From positions 42,491,483 to 42,555,482 of the forward strand of contig NC_085867.1 in the NCBI RefSeq assembly GCF_034702125.1: 64,000 bases of DNA. The letters are read 5' to 3'. The position numbers and the translations under genes are program-made. Source of the DNA: Engraulis encrasicolus. Its lineage: Eukaryota; Chordata; Actinopteri; Clupeiformes; Engraulidae. Shown piece by piece: positions 1 through 11,105 of this stretch (positions within the stretch are counted from its first letter, which is position 1; each line of letters starts with the position of its first letter). The notes below the pieces were generated by a model. That model was not told where the DNA came from. It saw only the letters and a program-made list of their open reading frames with translations, and searched no databases.

Positions 1-68
1 TTTGCCTGTAGTTTCCTCTTTTGGTGACCATATGGGCTGATAGCAGAATGGTCACTCATGGAGAACTG

Positions 69-402
69 TAGCCTGGTAAACCAGCGGCACCCGCTGGGCG
101 CCGAATTTTTTCAGCTGCGAGTGGGTCTGGCCTTGGATCTGAGAATGTTTTGAACACTGTGCCCCGAGTCTGGCAAAACCAATTACAACGCAATGATTTG
201 TTTTGAATCAAAGTGGGCGGGTTTTTGAGGGAGTGACGACGCAACACCGTTGGGAAAGCACGGCAAAGATCGCCGATGGTCAGAGCGTCGGCACGGTTTG
301 AAAAAACAACAGGTTGTTCTCATCAGCAATCGTCAGAGGTATCGTTCATCGGGGCCAGATTAAATTACTCCGGTCTCACATTTAGGCTGGTTTATCAGGC
401 TA
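69..402. mobile_element. Palindromic-ended miniature element (MITE-like)
   Basis: The left end reads AGCCTGGTAAACCAGC (about 71-86) and the right end GCTGGTTTATCAGGCT (about 386-401). These are near-perfect inverted repeats bounding about 330 bp. No transposase is encoded inside, so this looks like a non-autonomous DNA transposon copy. No clear target-site duplication was found, so the superfamily is unassigned. Confidence 0.55.
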
Positions 403-1044
403 GGAGAACTAAGCTTCTTTAAAAAGCACTTTAACAACTTTGTGAACTACATAGTGTTCACATTCCTCTAAGCAGGCAAGTCCCATTGGGAAAGAGAGGT
501 CTTCTGGAATCTAATCTTCAAAAATAACTTACATTCGCAATACAAAATCTTTATCTTTTCAAAGTGTTTCAAGTGTTTGTTGTGAAGGTGGCCACCAAAG
601 TGCTGGGTGAACCCTGTGTACACTAATAGTATGCCTATTATGCAACTTGTGCCAAGGCTCAGGCTCGGCATTCAAAAGCTAGAGAGTGAAGGTGTGGCAG
701 CAGAGGCAGACAGCACAGCGGAGGTCAGGGAGTCAGTGGTCACTTGGGCATGCACCACTTGTATTAAGATGCGCGGACATTTGCTTCAAAACACAAAAAC
801 AATTCAAATCCCAGGGTTGGCCTGCCACTGGGTGCCAACACAGGGCATTTGCCTATGTACAGGTCATGGAAACAAGATTTTACTAATGACAAGGAAGAGA
901 ACGCCTGCTGCTCTCCCACTGCACTGCATGGTGACTTCATGCCCTCGACAGAAATCATACAAATCAGAACCCAACAGTGTCTAGTCTACCCTAGACTGAC
1001 CCTCAGAGAAGCAGACAGGAGTCCCAGAATTGGGTCCCCATTAC
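403..1044. other. Intergenic, no gene recognised
   Basis: The open frames here are short, lack similarity I can recognise and lack convincing splice partners. I see no RNA gene or clear repeat. Confidence 0.5.
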
Positions 1045-1540
1045 ATTTTATGTATTGAGTGGGGGGCCCTTTCAGATGAGGTTGTCCTGGGCCTGGGCCT
1101 GGGCCTGGCCAAAGCTGTCAGCAGTAGTGGTGTGGATTGGCACTGCCCTCACGATCCGATTCGATCACGATTCGGGAGGTAGCGATTCGATTCGATTCTA
1201 TGCGATCCGATCTGATCCGATTCAATTCTACAATGCATTGCAATGCATACATTTCTACTGAAAGCAAAGCAAATGTTTAATCAGTCATGATGAGGCAATA
1301 CAAGTAGTCAGATACTGAGCAACAATTTATTGGCTGTTTTCTGTATCAGTCTTGCAATGTTTTGAAGTGCTTTTATTTAATTTAACATTCATTTGCTCCC
1401 AAAATATCCATGGAAGTAATTGAAACTTAAAAAAATTGCCGGATCGATTCTGGATTTTATGTATTGAGTGGGGGGCCCTTTCAGAAGAGGTTGTCCTGGG
1501 CCTGGGCCTGGCCAAAGCTGCCAGCAGCCTTGCTGAGCCT
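1045..1540. repeat. Direct repeat pair flanking a CGATTCGATT-type repeat
   Basis: A segment of about 85 bp containing TGAGTGGGGGGCCCTTTCAG and a GGGCCT run occurs at about 1045-1135 and again at about 1454-1540 in the same orientation. Between the copies lies a CGATTCGATT-rich stretch (about 1155-1230) and AT-rich DNA, of a kind common in fish genomes. The arrangement fits a tandem duplication or an insertion into a duplicated segment. Confidence 0.5.
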
Positions 1541-1604
1541 GAATGACAGAGGGAAGAACAGATGGATGTACAGTACTCCACACACACCAGTTAGCTGAAG
1601 GGGC

Positions 1605-1775
1605 AGTCGTGGCTTAATGGTTAGGGAGGAGGTCTTAATATCAACGATAGGGAACTCGTCTACTGTGCAGCCAACCCAGGTTTGATTCCTGGCTCAGGTC
1701 CTTTGCCGACCCTTCCCCGTCTCTCTCCTAACTCGCCTGTCTAATAAACACCAATAAAGGCATGGAAAGCCCCAA
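1605..1775 (+). mobile_element. tRNA-derived SINE
   Basis: An A-box-like block (GTGGCTTAATGGTTAGGGAGG) is followed by a B-box-like GGTTTGATTCCTGG and then a body containing TCCCCGTCTCTCTCC and CTAATAAA. The same body occurs in the SINEs at 2311, 9526 and 25695. No target-site duplication was evident, so the ends are approximate. Confidence 0.6.
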
Positions 1776-2310
1776 CATACTTGAAAACAGATCAAAGGGT
1801 TTCAAGTTCGAATCCCATCCTTACCCCTCTCAGCACCTCCCATGGCTGAAGTGCCCTTGAGCAAGGCACCTAAGCCCATATTGCACCACGGACTATAACT
1901 AAAACCTCTTTTCCACTGCCAGTTTTCTGGTAGGCCTAAAGCTCGACAGAGCATAACTCGGCCGCCACTTTTGGCTTTTCGAATAGGCACGACACAGCTC
2001 AATTGTAAAGCAAAAAGTGGCAGCCGAGTCACGCTGTGTCAAGCTATAGGCCTACAAGAAAACCGGCAATGGAAAAGAGGCATAATAGCCAGTAAAATAA
2101 CTAAGTCGCTTTGGATAAAAGTGTGAGCTAAGTGTAACAGTGGGCATACATAGAACTTCATTGACTTAAACGAATGCAACTCTTAATACAGTAGGGATGC
2201 ACTCAATATCGTTGTTGTAATTTATTTGAACAGTTGATGCTGTATCATAAACTGCAATCAGCCAGCACTTCTGTCAAGAATCCCTCATGGTGAATGAAAT
2301 ACACAGACAG

Positions 2311-2499
2311 ACATGGCTCTGCCATGGCCAACCAGTAGGGCACTTGCCTGCCATGCGGATGACCCGGGTTTGATTCCCGGCCCGGGTCCTTTGCAGACCC
2401 CTCCCCGTCTCTCTCCCAATTCGCTTCCTGTCCACCTCTCACACCGTCCTATCGAATGAAGTCGAAAAAGACCCAAAAAAAAAAATCTTTAAAAAAAAT
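2311..2499 (+). mobile_element. tRNA-derived SINE with 14-bp target-site duplication
   Basis: The direct repeat AAATACACAGACAG flanks the element exactly (2297-2310 and 2500-2513). Inside are a tRNA-like head with B box GGTTTGATTCCCGG, the shared CTCCCCGTCTCTCTCC body and an A-rich tail. The duplication marks insertion by LINE-type reverse transcription. Confidence 0.88.
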
Positions 2500-2597
2500 A
2501 AATACACAGACAGTCCTGTAATTGGAGAGTTAGGTCCCTTCCTGAAGAGCACTTCAGCCATGGAAGTGGATGCAGGGGCAGTGTGCTAGTTGCTCAA

Positions 2598-3009
2598 CAG
2601 GGCTTGACACTAACTTTTGTGCTCACCGGCCACTGTGGCTGGTGGTTTTCCTGGGTCACTAGCCATGCAGCTATTCTACTAGCCACAATTTTGAAATTAT
2701 TTTTTCCTTTATCATGACACTGTTCATCTAACCTCAGAAGACGAGGTGTTAAAGCAATCAGATGAATGCATAACTTTTTACGCGGAAATAAATCAAACAA
2801 ATAGAAACTGAGGAACTGAGCTTTTTTTTAACTTAAATGGAAACAATTAATACACAGGTGTATAATGCAGAATATTATATGGCATTCTGATATGTCATAT
2901 CATTGAATAAGATACCTGCCAAATTGGCTAGTGGCACTGTAATTGTTACTAGCCACAGCCAAGTTTTACCAGCATTTGGCCGGTTGGCAGGTGCCAGTGT
3001 CAAGCCCTG
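2598..3009. mobile_element. hAT-like MITE
   Basis: The ends are CAGGGCTTGACAC and GTGTCAAGCCCTG, perfect inverted repeats. They are flanked by TTGCTCAA (2590-2597) and TTGCTCAC (3010-3017), an 8-bp duplication with one mismatch, which is typical of hAT transposition. The interior is rich in GCTAGT/GGCCAC words and has no transposase. Related pieces occur at 32432, 56290 and 60005. Confidence 0.75.
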
Positions 3010-3323
3010 TTGCTCACTCCCCTTCACAGTTGTTCCCCTGCTAGTGCGGGAATTGAACTAGCCAAGGTGGCGGTCAATGTGATAATGCCAACGATACAAA
3101 ATGGTGAGGTTTTTTTTTTGTTTTTTTTTAAATGAGGAAAATGTATAGATAGATTGTGAAGTTATATGGGCTTTGTCTTTTCTGACATGTAGCCCTACAA
3201 CTTCAAGCAGGAGAAAATGCCGTTTTGGACACCCTATTGTTCCAAATCAGGGAACAATCTTCTCTATTCTTCTCTTCACCAACTCTTTGTGGTGTCAGTG
3301 TAGTTTTGGTCTCTACATTGGTC

Positions 3324-3372
<49 letters not shown>
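3324..3372. repeat. (CA)n microsatellite
   Basis: An uninterrupted dinucleotide run of about 49 bp. Open frames across it are artefacts of the repeat. Confidence 0.97.
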
Positions 3373-3374
<2 letters not shown>

Positions 3375-4411
3375 GGGTGTGTGTATGAAGGAACCCTAAC
3401 TATCTCCAGGCTCAACACAAGCATACGGCTGACCCTGCCCAAGTACAGCAACAGTAACACAGTACAAGACCCTCGATTACCCTTCATTACCCTAATAGTA
3501 GTGTGTGCAGTACCGTACTGTATATAAACGCCAGTGACTTTTACATCACCAGCAAAGTGCTTCTAAGGCCTGTGCATTTACAAATAGGAATGGTCAATTA
3601 GCCACGTCGTGGTCTGGCTCGTGGAGCCGCCAAAGATGAGATCAGTGATAACACTGGGGTCCATTTCAAAGAGCTACCTCCCGTCCTCTACTTTTGCATG
3701 TGTCCTCTTGCCTCAGTGTCAGCCCACCTCCCTGGAGAAAACAATCACGCCTCCCCGCTGTCTGCCCCGCCTTTTCCCATTCAACATCCCGATTGCAAAT
3801 GAGATAATAACCTTTAAATTGTGCTTTTGCAAGATATCGAGTAAAACTTTGATCATCAGTGATGCCGAGCATTGCATCATGAGGTCACAAGCAACAGGGA
3901 AGAATGGGAGGTACTAGTTTGACTTGTACCCGCAATGTTTTAGCTAAAGTTTCCTGGTTTCCTCCCGCAAGCATGGTCATCAGGTGACGACACTAGCCGG
4001 CAGCCACACCTTGACAAGGCCCCGTGACTTTCCGTGACATGCCTATACCATGAAAGACAGACACACCTGTGACGCACATCTCCTAAAGAACACTATAATC
4101 TTCTGTGTAACTTACATGCTTTCAACACGTGTTGAAATATTAGTGCGAGATGTTTATTTTTGCATCACTTGAATTGTACAAATACCCCCTTCTCTCCTGT
4201 TCTGTTCATACTCCACAACTTACACTAGTTGCACCTTTGTGCCGTTGCCATTTAGTTCAGAGCCTTGAATAAAGGTCTTGGGGTTTCATTCCATGCTATA
4301 AATTACGTGTTGATTTGAAAGGTTTTAGAAAGATCGTGACTAAAGACGGAACATTTTCTATACAGGTATAGCAAAAACAACATTCATACACTATTTGAAG
4401 TCTGAAGCCAA
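3373..4411. other. Intergenic, no gene recognised
   Basis: Short open frames only. I see no conserved protein signature, no RNA gene and no repeat with identifiable ends. Confidence 0.5.
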
Positions 4412-4680
4412 TTGGAGCCAATTTGGATTGGAGCCAATTTTTGGTCCCCTAGGGGAAATTCTTTCTCTGCATTTATCCCATTTGGACTAGTGAATCACAT
4501 TGAAGTACACACACTAGTCCGTAGCAGTGGGCTGCCTGCTGAGCAGCGCCCGGGGAGCAGTGTGGGGGTTAGGTGCCTTGCTCAAGGGCACATCAGGCGT
4601 GGTCCGGTCGGGCATTGAACCGGGAACCCTTGGGTTGCAACTTGCCAACCCAGTGCTCTAACCATTGAGCCACGACTCAA
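4412..4680 (-). mobile_element. tRNA-derived SINE, HE1-like
   Basis: On the minus strand the head reads GAGTCGTGGCTCAATGGTT (A box) with B box GGTTCAATGCC. On the plus strand GAGCAGCGCCCGGGGAGCAG and GTGCCTTGCTCAAGGGCAC, hallmarks of widespread fish HE1-type SINEs, are visible. Family assignment is from memory. Ends are approximate. Confidence 0.75.
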
Positions 4681-4744
4681 GTTACACATGCATAACACAT
4701 AACAACATGAGTCTACTGCAATATTGTGCCCCCATACAGTACAC

Positions 4745-4951
4745 CAGTGTTTCCCAACCAGGGGTACGTGTACCACTAGGGGTACGTGAGCACATTGCAG
4801 GGGGTACTTGGGAAAATGGAATTTTAACAAATGCATGAAGCAAAGTCACACTGGAATAGAGAAGGCAATGTAAAACATGAGTTAGGGGGTACTCACGGCA
4901 CAACGAAAAGGCTTTGGGGGTACATGAGACAAAAAAGGTTGGGAAACACTG
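4745..4951. mobile_element. hAT-like MITE
   Basis: Terminal inverted repeats CAGTGTTTCCCAACC and GGTTGGGAAACACTG bound about 207 bp. The interior contains several GGGGGTAC words. The flanking 8-mers are not identical, so the hAT assignment rests on the terminal sequence only. The element at 28519 has similar ends. Confidence 0.65.
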
Positions 4952-4959
4952 CAGGTGAT

Positions 4960-5700
4960 TACCGTCTTCTTTTAGCCTGCTCTTGCCCTGCCTGATTATC
5001 ATTCACTTTCAAATCGCATACCGAGATGTTGTTCTGACCAAGAACATAACGAATAACGTTTTCCAAACGAACTAGCTAACCCGCCTCCCTCAGTTTGCTA
5101 CTGGTCGAGCCCAGAAAAGTTTAAACCAAACATTTTCTTAGTCCCAATAAAACGTCTCTGCTTAAACCACGTCACTGCCTTGAACAGGCCTCGACCCAGG
5201 ACCACTGGATCTGTTTAAAGTTGACTGCTTCCCGAAAAGGTGGGCGGAGTTCCCGATTTCTCCGGAGATAAATGATATTTGTATTGCTCCTCGCCTGACT
5301 AAAAAAAGAAACACTGAAGGTGTTGCGTCACTAGGAGGGCGTGGCCTAGCTTGGTCTTACCATGTCCTCGTACTCGTACACTAGTGCAGAGGGTCTGGAA
5401 CTGCCGAATTGAGAAACGATTACTGGTGCCAGGGGTGAAGTCTGCTGAAGTTTGAAATGTGCACCTGACTTACCCAATCGCAGACGTTTGAACGTCACCT
5501 GTAATCTGCCCGTACGTAATCTTGTAATGCATCATCATTCAGCCCCTTCCCCTATTTGCTGATTGGTCATGTTGTCTGACACCATGCATACTCTCAAGTA
5601 TCACAAAGAAAAACATATACATCCTTCTCAAAATGGGTGCTGGAGCTGGACTAGGAAAGTCAAAAAATAGTAGCACATGTAAATTCTACAACACAAGGTC
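4960..5700. other. Intergenic, no gene recognised
   Basis: Moderately GC-rich stretches around 5200-5420 resemble dispersed fish repeat DNA, but I cannot define ends or a family. No coding exon is supported. Confidence 0.4.
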
Positions 5701-5709
5701 CCATTTCTC

Positions 5710-5830
5710 TTATTTTAATGTGACGTTTCAGTCAGCATGCCCTTATTCATACCAGGTCGGATGAAGGGCGTTCTGCCCGAAATATCAGGTCTGATGAAGG
5801 GCATTCTGCCCGAAACGTCACATTAAAATA
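5710..5830. repeat. Hairpin repeat with GATGAAGGGC...GCCCGAAACGTC motif
   Basis: The outer arms TATTTTAATGTGACGTTTC (from 5710) and its complement (5812-5830) form an inverted repeat. Inside, a unit containing GATGAAGGGC and TTCTGCCCGAAA is directly repeated with a period of about 32 bp (5756-5781 and 5788-5814). The same motif recurs at about 10090, 14341 and 22797. Confidence 0.75.
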
Positions 5831-8228
5831 AAGGAAACTGGAGCTTGTGTTGCTGAATTTATTTTTGCTATAACAATGCATACTCCTCCAAGCAGACCCA
5901 ACCCACATCAACTGGGGAGGAAAATGTGAACTGATTGGCATAGCCAGCCCTATCCTCTGTCATGCCATTCAGAAAAGTCTTAATATACACCAATTCATTA
6001 AAAGTATTGTCTCAACATATTAAAATTAATTTAAGCCACTTTCCACAAACCTGGCCAACCCTGTTCAAATTTTGTGAATGGGAAACACACCATAGACTTT
6101 CCAAACAAACTGTGTGAGAAGACTCGGAGCTGTTCAGTGAATTTGGTAGAGAGGGTAATGGTTAGAAAACACGGACACGACCTTAGGAGACAGTTTGCCA
6201 ACTGGACACAAACAGTATGACTACTCACATTTATCCGTAAGCCAACACCACTCAAGTAGTATTCACAAGTGTGAGTGTGCAAGTCACTATGCCACTCCAG
6301 TCATTAAAGATTAAAAGCCTGGGGACAGCACACAGTGTCAACCCACAGAAGACGTGTTTCAACAAGAAAATGATAACTGTACACAAACATGTACAAAACT
6401 GAGTAAACAAGGCAGAGATGTGTGTATTTTTTAGAGAGAGAATGAAGCGGATAACTTGACTTAGGAACACAGAGAGGTGAAAGGTGGGCTATGTGGGTCT
6501 GCCTCCCCTCCACCCCTAAAAGAATACACACTGGGAAACCTTGACAATTAAATGCCAGTAGCCTGCTACGGACCATCACACACTCATATTTACCACTTGG
6601 CAGCAAAGCTTTCAGCTACCATTCAGGCTGGGCCTTATTGTGTACAGGCAGAGTACCGGGTGGGGGGATCTGAGCATTGTCTACCCACTCCCCAGAAGTC
6701 CAAAAACAGAGCCAACAACAATGTCAACATGGATGGATAAAAGGATCCTGTTACAAGTGGAGGCCATTTTGCTCTAAACATGAATCAATTTTCTCAGATG
6801 ATTTTATTACCAAATTGAAAGCTGAACACATGTAGTCAGCAGGCTACGCAGGCACTACCCCATTAAGTGTTTAACATTTCAGTGACATGTATGAATGTGA
6901 GCTAACCTTAAGTCTTGCAGGTGGTGCCCAAAAAGCGCTCAGATCAAGGGCAGTGATATTTACATATTACATTGACAATATAGCCTATGCGGCAACTTGA
7001 ATTGACCCTGAACCAGTGCTTGAAGGATAGGCCTACGCGTGAGATGTCTGAGGGAAGAAAAACAAACTTTGGATCCGCAAGTTGTGACTGGGTCAACTAG
7101 GCTTGGTAGGCATTTTAGGGCGACTTGGCTACCTGGCAGGTACGCCTAGTACTTGCATATTATCAATAGCTTGGAATGCGCAGGTAGAGCATTCCATGAA
7201 GATTGAGAGGAATTTATGTTCGTATCCCAAAGAGGCAAAGCCCCCATTCAGTAGCACAACACTTTGGTGGCGCATTTTGACCGACTGAAGATCAATAAGA
7301 GATGTTGGGAATTATTTACAAAAATGTACACGATGTGGCTAAGCAGGCTAACGACATCTCTACTGTCCTATAGGCTACACACCTTAAAAACGCGGTGCTG
7401 GCGCATCACCTTTCACGGAAGATGAAAGCACAACAACAAAGGCTAATTAATGATTGGGCTAAATGAAAGCTTACCTGTTCACTTTAATTTTCTTGTTATT
7501 CGTTCTCGTCGCAACAAATGCCTTTTACGCCAGTTTATCCAGTTATAGTTCCATGTTTGTTTCCTCGTCTATCTTCTCACTCTGACGCCGTTGGGTTTCG
7601 TCAACCCCCCTCACCTGAGAAATGGCCACCTTTGCCAAAACTTGCTGAACTCGTTTGACGGGATGAGTCTACAGGTATAATAGGCTCCAGGAATCTCCAC
7701 CTTTAGTGGGCTAGTACTGGAAAATGAAGGGCTTGGCCATAACCTAGCCTAGGCCTACCTGAGGGATTTCGGAGGAGAAAAGGAAACGTGTGCGATGGAT
7801 TTAATGGGGACACGTGACCCACCAGGTAAAGGTAATATCATCAGAGCACACAATTTGCCCCATAACATGTTGACTTTTAAGGAGTGACCTGATTGTTTAA
7901 AAAAAAAAAAGAAAAAAAATCAACTTTGCCCTAAATTACGCATTTCAGTTCCAGCTGGTGTTACCCGCATGGAAAATCTGGCAGGTGTAAAGTGTAAACA
8001 CCTGACCTCACCGTCCTATTTTACGCAAAAGATACAGCAATAGCCTACCATTTTCCACACTATTTTCAAGGATTTTTAAGGTATCTGGTTTATCACTGAC
8101 AGTTTTATCACGTTTTCACTGTATGACAAAGCTTACCTGTCCGCACACCTGTTTGGATGTGAAGACATGAATAGGGCAGTAATTTGCTTCCCTCTAGTGG
8201 TAGGCCTATGCCTGCAATGTGAGGTGAA
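5831..8228. other. Intergenic, no gene supported
   Basis: Open frames are short and unrelated to families I recognise. A possible minus-strand non-coding first exon (about 7690-7487, followed by a good GTAAGC donor) is visible but has no downstream coding partner in the window. Confidence 0.4.
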
Positions 8229-8745
8229 GTGAAAGTATGAAAGCCCAACTGGGAAACTCCAACTCCCATTGTGACACAGCACTCCACAGCACACAAGTGT
8301 TCACTGCACACTGCACACAACGAAATTGCATTTATGCCTCACCCGTGCAAGGTGGCAGTGGTCGCGTTTGTGATTGCTGCGCAGTGTGCATGTGCATTGC
8401 GACGACTTGAAGCATTCTGGTTAAATTGTGAAAGTCAAAGCCCAACTGGGAAACTCCAACTCCCACTGTCATTGTGACACAGCACTCCACAGCACACATT
8501 TGCACATACCAAATTGCATGTATGCCTCATGCGTGCAAGGGAGCAGCCCCCAATGGCGCCTGAAAGGGAGCAGTGTGGCGGGACGGCACCATGCTCAGAG
8601 TACCTCAGTCATGGAAGAGGATGGGGGAGAGCACCGGTTAATTACTCCCCCACCAACCTTGCGGGACAGGAGTCCAGCAGGCCAGGTTTGGGCTACAGGT
8701 CTGATGCCCTAACGCTTACCCATGACTGCCCACAACACAGCACAT
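8229..8745 (-). mobile_element. SINE plus a truncated second copy
   Basis: On the minus strand, 8745-8424 carries the same body as the SINE at 61755-62280, including the words AATTAACCGGTGCTCTCCCCC and GAGGCATACATGCAATTT. Its 3' tail (AAAGCCCAACTGGGAAACTC on the plus strand) occurs twice, at about 8240 and 8438. A second, 5'-truncated copy therefore sits immediately downstream in the same orientation. Confidence 0.55.
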
Positions 8746-8939
8746 GGGAGTAGCTGCATTCGTTTTTTCAGCATCGTCGATCGACATTACAAAGTAGTTC
8801 AGCAAGAACTTGTCCTCGCAACGTGGGTGGTATTAAGCACATACAGTATGACATATGAGCTTGATCTATGTACACCACGTGTGAGGTATGGGGGGACAGG
8901 TGGGGAGGAGGAGCTGAAATGGGGTGCGGTCAGTGGGCT

Positions 8940-9026
8940 CATTCGTAATGAAGCAGTCAAGCTTTTGCTAGGCAGCGTGCATGCGCACAGCTGCCTAGCA
9001 AAAGCATGACTGCTTCATCACGAATT
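8940..9026. repeat. Near-perfect 35-bp-arm hairpin
   Basis: ATTCGTAATGAAGCAGTCAA followed by GCTTTTGCTAGGCAGC is mirrored, with about two mismatches, by GCTGCCTAGCAAAAGC and the complement of the first block. A loop of about 13 nt containing GTGCATGCGCACA lies between. It may be a very small MITE or a structured element. Confidence 0.7.
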
Positions 9027-9127
9027 AACCCATAGTGCACATTTTTTGAGGGGTGTGGGACAACATGCCTATGCACACACGTGAGAGAACTTTTGGCCAA
9101 TCAGTTCAGATGTGCTTCACCGTGGAG

Positions 9128-9297
9128 CAGGGTTGGAAATAAGTACCCGTCCACCCGCCAAGGACGGGTACATTTCAGGGTGGACGGGTACATTTTCAAC
9201 CCACCAGTCACTTAGAGTGGTAAAAATAGCTAGTGACTGGTAGATTTTAAAATCTACCTGCCACAGTGACTGGTGGGAAAAAAAAGTTCCACCCCTG
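9128..9297. mobile_element. hAT-like MITE with perfect 8-bp duplication
   Basis: The element begins CAGGGTTGGAA and ends TTCCACCCCTG. It is flanked by CCGTGGAG on both sides (9120-9127 and 9298-9305). The 170-bp interior has internal GACGGGTACATT repeats and no coding capacity. Confidence 0.8.
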
Positions 9298-9305
9298 CCG
9301 TGGAG

Positions 9306-9890
9306 GTGGTACAGTATGTAGACGAGCCTCAACGTGGATATGCAGTTGCAGCAGTTGCGAGGTCCATCTGTCCGGCGACCTCCCCACATCTGCACTCACC
9401 ACCTTCTACAGGGGTGCCATTGAGAGCATCCTGACCGGCAGCGTCTCTGTCTGGCACGGCAGCTGTCTAGCTACAGACAAGAAGGCGCTGCACAGGGTGG
9501 TGAGGACAGCAGAAAGGATTACCAGGGGGGCGTTGTGGCGCGTTGTAGTGCGCTAAGCCCCCCACATTTGGGCTTGCATGCCCACGGGGACCCCGATTCG
9601 AGTCCGGCCGGGGTCATTTCCCGATCCCACTCCGTCTCTCTGTCCTACTCGCTTCCTGTCACCATCTCAGACTGTCCTATCAAATAAAGGCATAAAAGCC
9701 CCCAAAAATATATATTTAAAAAAAAATAAAAAATAAAAGATTACCAGATCACCCCTACCAGATATTCAGGACCTGTACACTTCACACTGTTCCAAGAGAG
9801 CGATGAGCATTAGACCCCACTCACCCAGCACAAAACCTGTTTACTACAGTCAGGAAAGCACTACCGCAGCGAAATAAAGGAGGCCAGAAG
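9306..9890 (+). mobile_element. 3' end of a LINE reverse-transcriptase ORF (L2/CR1-like), split by a SINE
   Basis: The frame around 9390-9525 encodes TTFYRGAIESILTGSVSVWH followed by a KKALHRVVRTAERIT block. This is the characteristic C-terminal tail of ORF2 in L2/CR1-clade LINEs, just after the reverse transcriptase domain. The reading resumes after the SINE at 9748 with an LPDIQDLYTS-like stretch. Only this terminal fragment is present, with no RT catalytic domain or endonuclease, so it is a dead 5'-truncated copy. Confidence 0.75.
9526..9738 (+). mobile_element. tRNA-derived SINE inserted in a LINE
   Basis: The direct repeat GATTACCAG flanks it exactly (9517-9525 and 9739-9747). The element has a tRNA-like head (GTGGCGC...GTGCGCTAAG, then GATTCGAGTCC), the shared CTCCGTCTCTCTGTCC body and an A/T-rich tail. 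It belongs to the same family as the copy at 25695. Confidence 0.9.
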
Positions 9891-10009
9891 TTGTCATCCA
9901 CGTGTCAGGCCATTTTCCATTGATGTGTGAAACAATTATCAGTAGTTAAAGAGAGAAAGACACGCACATCCGTCTCAAAAAGATTGGGTGCAGGACCAGC
10001 AAAAATACC

Positions 10010-10174
10010 ATGAAAAACTGAAAGAAAAGTCTGCGACACCAAGCTCCCGTTGCTCTTTTTTTAATGTGACATTTCGGGTAGCATGCCCTTCATCAGGCAT
10101 GCTGCCCGAAACATCACATTAAAAAAAGAGCAACGGGAGCTTGGTGTCGCGGACTTTTCTTTCAGTTTTTTATG
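10010..10174. repeat. Long hairpin, about 75-bp arms
   Basis: AAAGTCTGCGACACCAAGCT and the following CCCGTTGCTC block, down to AATGTGACATTTCGGG, is mirrored almost perfectly after a short centre at about 10093. The centre contains the CTTCATCAGGCATGCTGCCCG motif seen in the hairpin at 5710. It is a palindromic MITE-like element without coding capacity. Confidence 0.85.
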
Positions 10175-10448
10175 AAACAATTATCCCCACGGGTAGGACT
10201 ATTTGTAAGTGGACCTGTAGAAAAATAGGCTTAACGGTTCTATATTCCTGATCCCTATCCAACAACATTTCCACACATCCACACACCATATTATATTTCA
10301 ATATCTCGCAAAAGCACATGTAAAGTCATTTTCTCATTTGCAAACTGGATGGTGAATGATAATTCCCCAAAGATTGTTTTGGCTAGGCTGGCAGCGGGGG
10401 AGGGGCCAGAAGGCGGGGCGAGGCCACAAGCACAAGTGGATGACGCAA

Positions 10449-10680
10449 GCAGGGCTGGATTAAAATGGCCCGGTGCCCCTTTTGGGCAATCAGGGGGCCC
10501 CTGGCAGGTGGGCCCCTATTACACAACTGTAAATATGTATAATATGTAATGTACTGAATTGTATCCAGTGAATGTCTCCAACCAATGGATTACCTTGACA
10601 GGTGGACTGAATACACCACTGTCATTGGTTGGCCCCTAGGCTGCATCCATATCTAGTCTGTGCGTTAATCCGACCCTCCA
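10449..10680. mobile_element. Possible hAT-like MITE
   Basis: The left end CAGGGCTGGATTAA and the right end TTAATCCGACCCTC are imperfect inverted repeats. Between them is a GGCCCC-rich interior. No clean target-site duplication was found, so this is tentative. Confidence 0.45.
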
Positions 10681-10823
10681 CAATGGATGGTGCCTGGGAA
10701 AGACCAGATGGGACCACTTAAAGAAAACAAATTCCCATCCCATAGGGAAACACATTAATGTAGGCAGACAACACGATGTGTGGTACCAACAAGTTTCCTT
10801 TTACTTTTATCTGACATTGTAGT

Positions 10824-10828
<5 letters not shown>

Positions 10829-10862
<34 letters not shown>
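10829..10862. repeat. (GT)n microsatellite
   Basis: A simple dinucleotide run directly preceding the CTC-rich array. Confidence 0.95.
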
Positions 10863-10863
<1 letters not shown>

Positions 10864-10869
10864 TTATTC

Positions 10870-11105
10870 CTTCTCTCCTCCTCGCTATCCTCCTCCTGCT
10901 TATCTCTCTCCTCCTCCTCTTCCTCCTCATCTCTCATCCTCATCTCTCCTCCTCCTCTTCCCCCTCATCTCTCTCCTCCTCCTCTTCCTCCTCATCTCTC
11001 CTCCTCCTCTTCCCCCTCATCTCTCTCCTCCTCCTCCTCCTCCTCATCTTTCCTCCTCATCCTCCTCCTCTTCCTCTTCATCCTTGTCCTCCTCCTCATC
11101 CCTCA
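10870..11105. repeat. CTC/CCT-rich minisatellite array 1
   Basis: Imperfect tandem units of about 30-40 bp (CTCATCTCTCCTCCTCCTCTTCC-like) give long Ser/Leu/Pro frames on one strand and Glu/Arg/Lys frames on the other. These are compositional artefacts. A second, larger array of the same kind lies at 13295-13760. Confidence 0.9.

Noticed and set aside
5756..5814. CRISPR-like repeat
   Set aside because: Only two units with almost no spacer, inside an inverted repeat in a vertebrate genome; it is a hairpin repeat.
7487..7690. Non-coding first exon of a minus-strand gene
   Set aside because: A good donor (GTAAGC) exists, but no downstream exon within the window can be paired with it.
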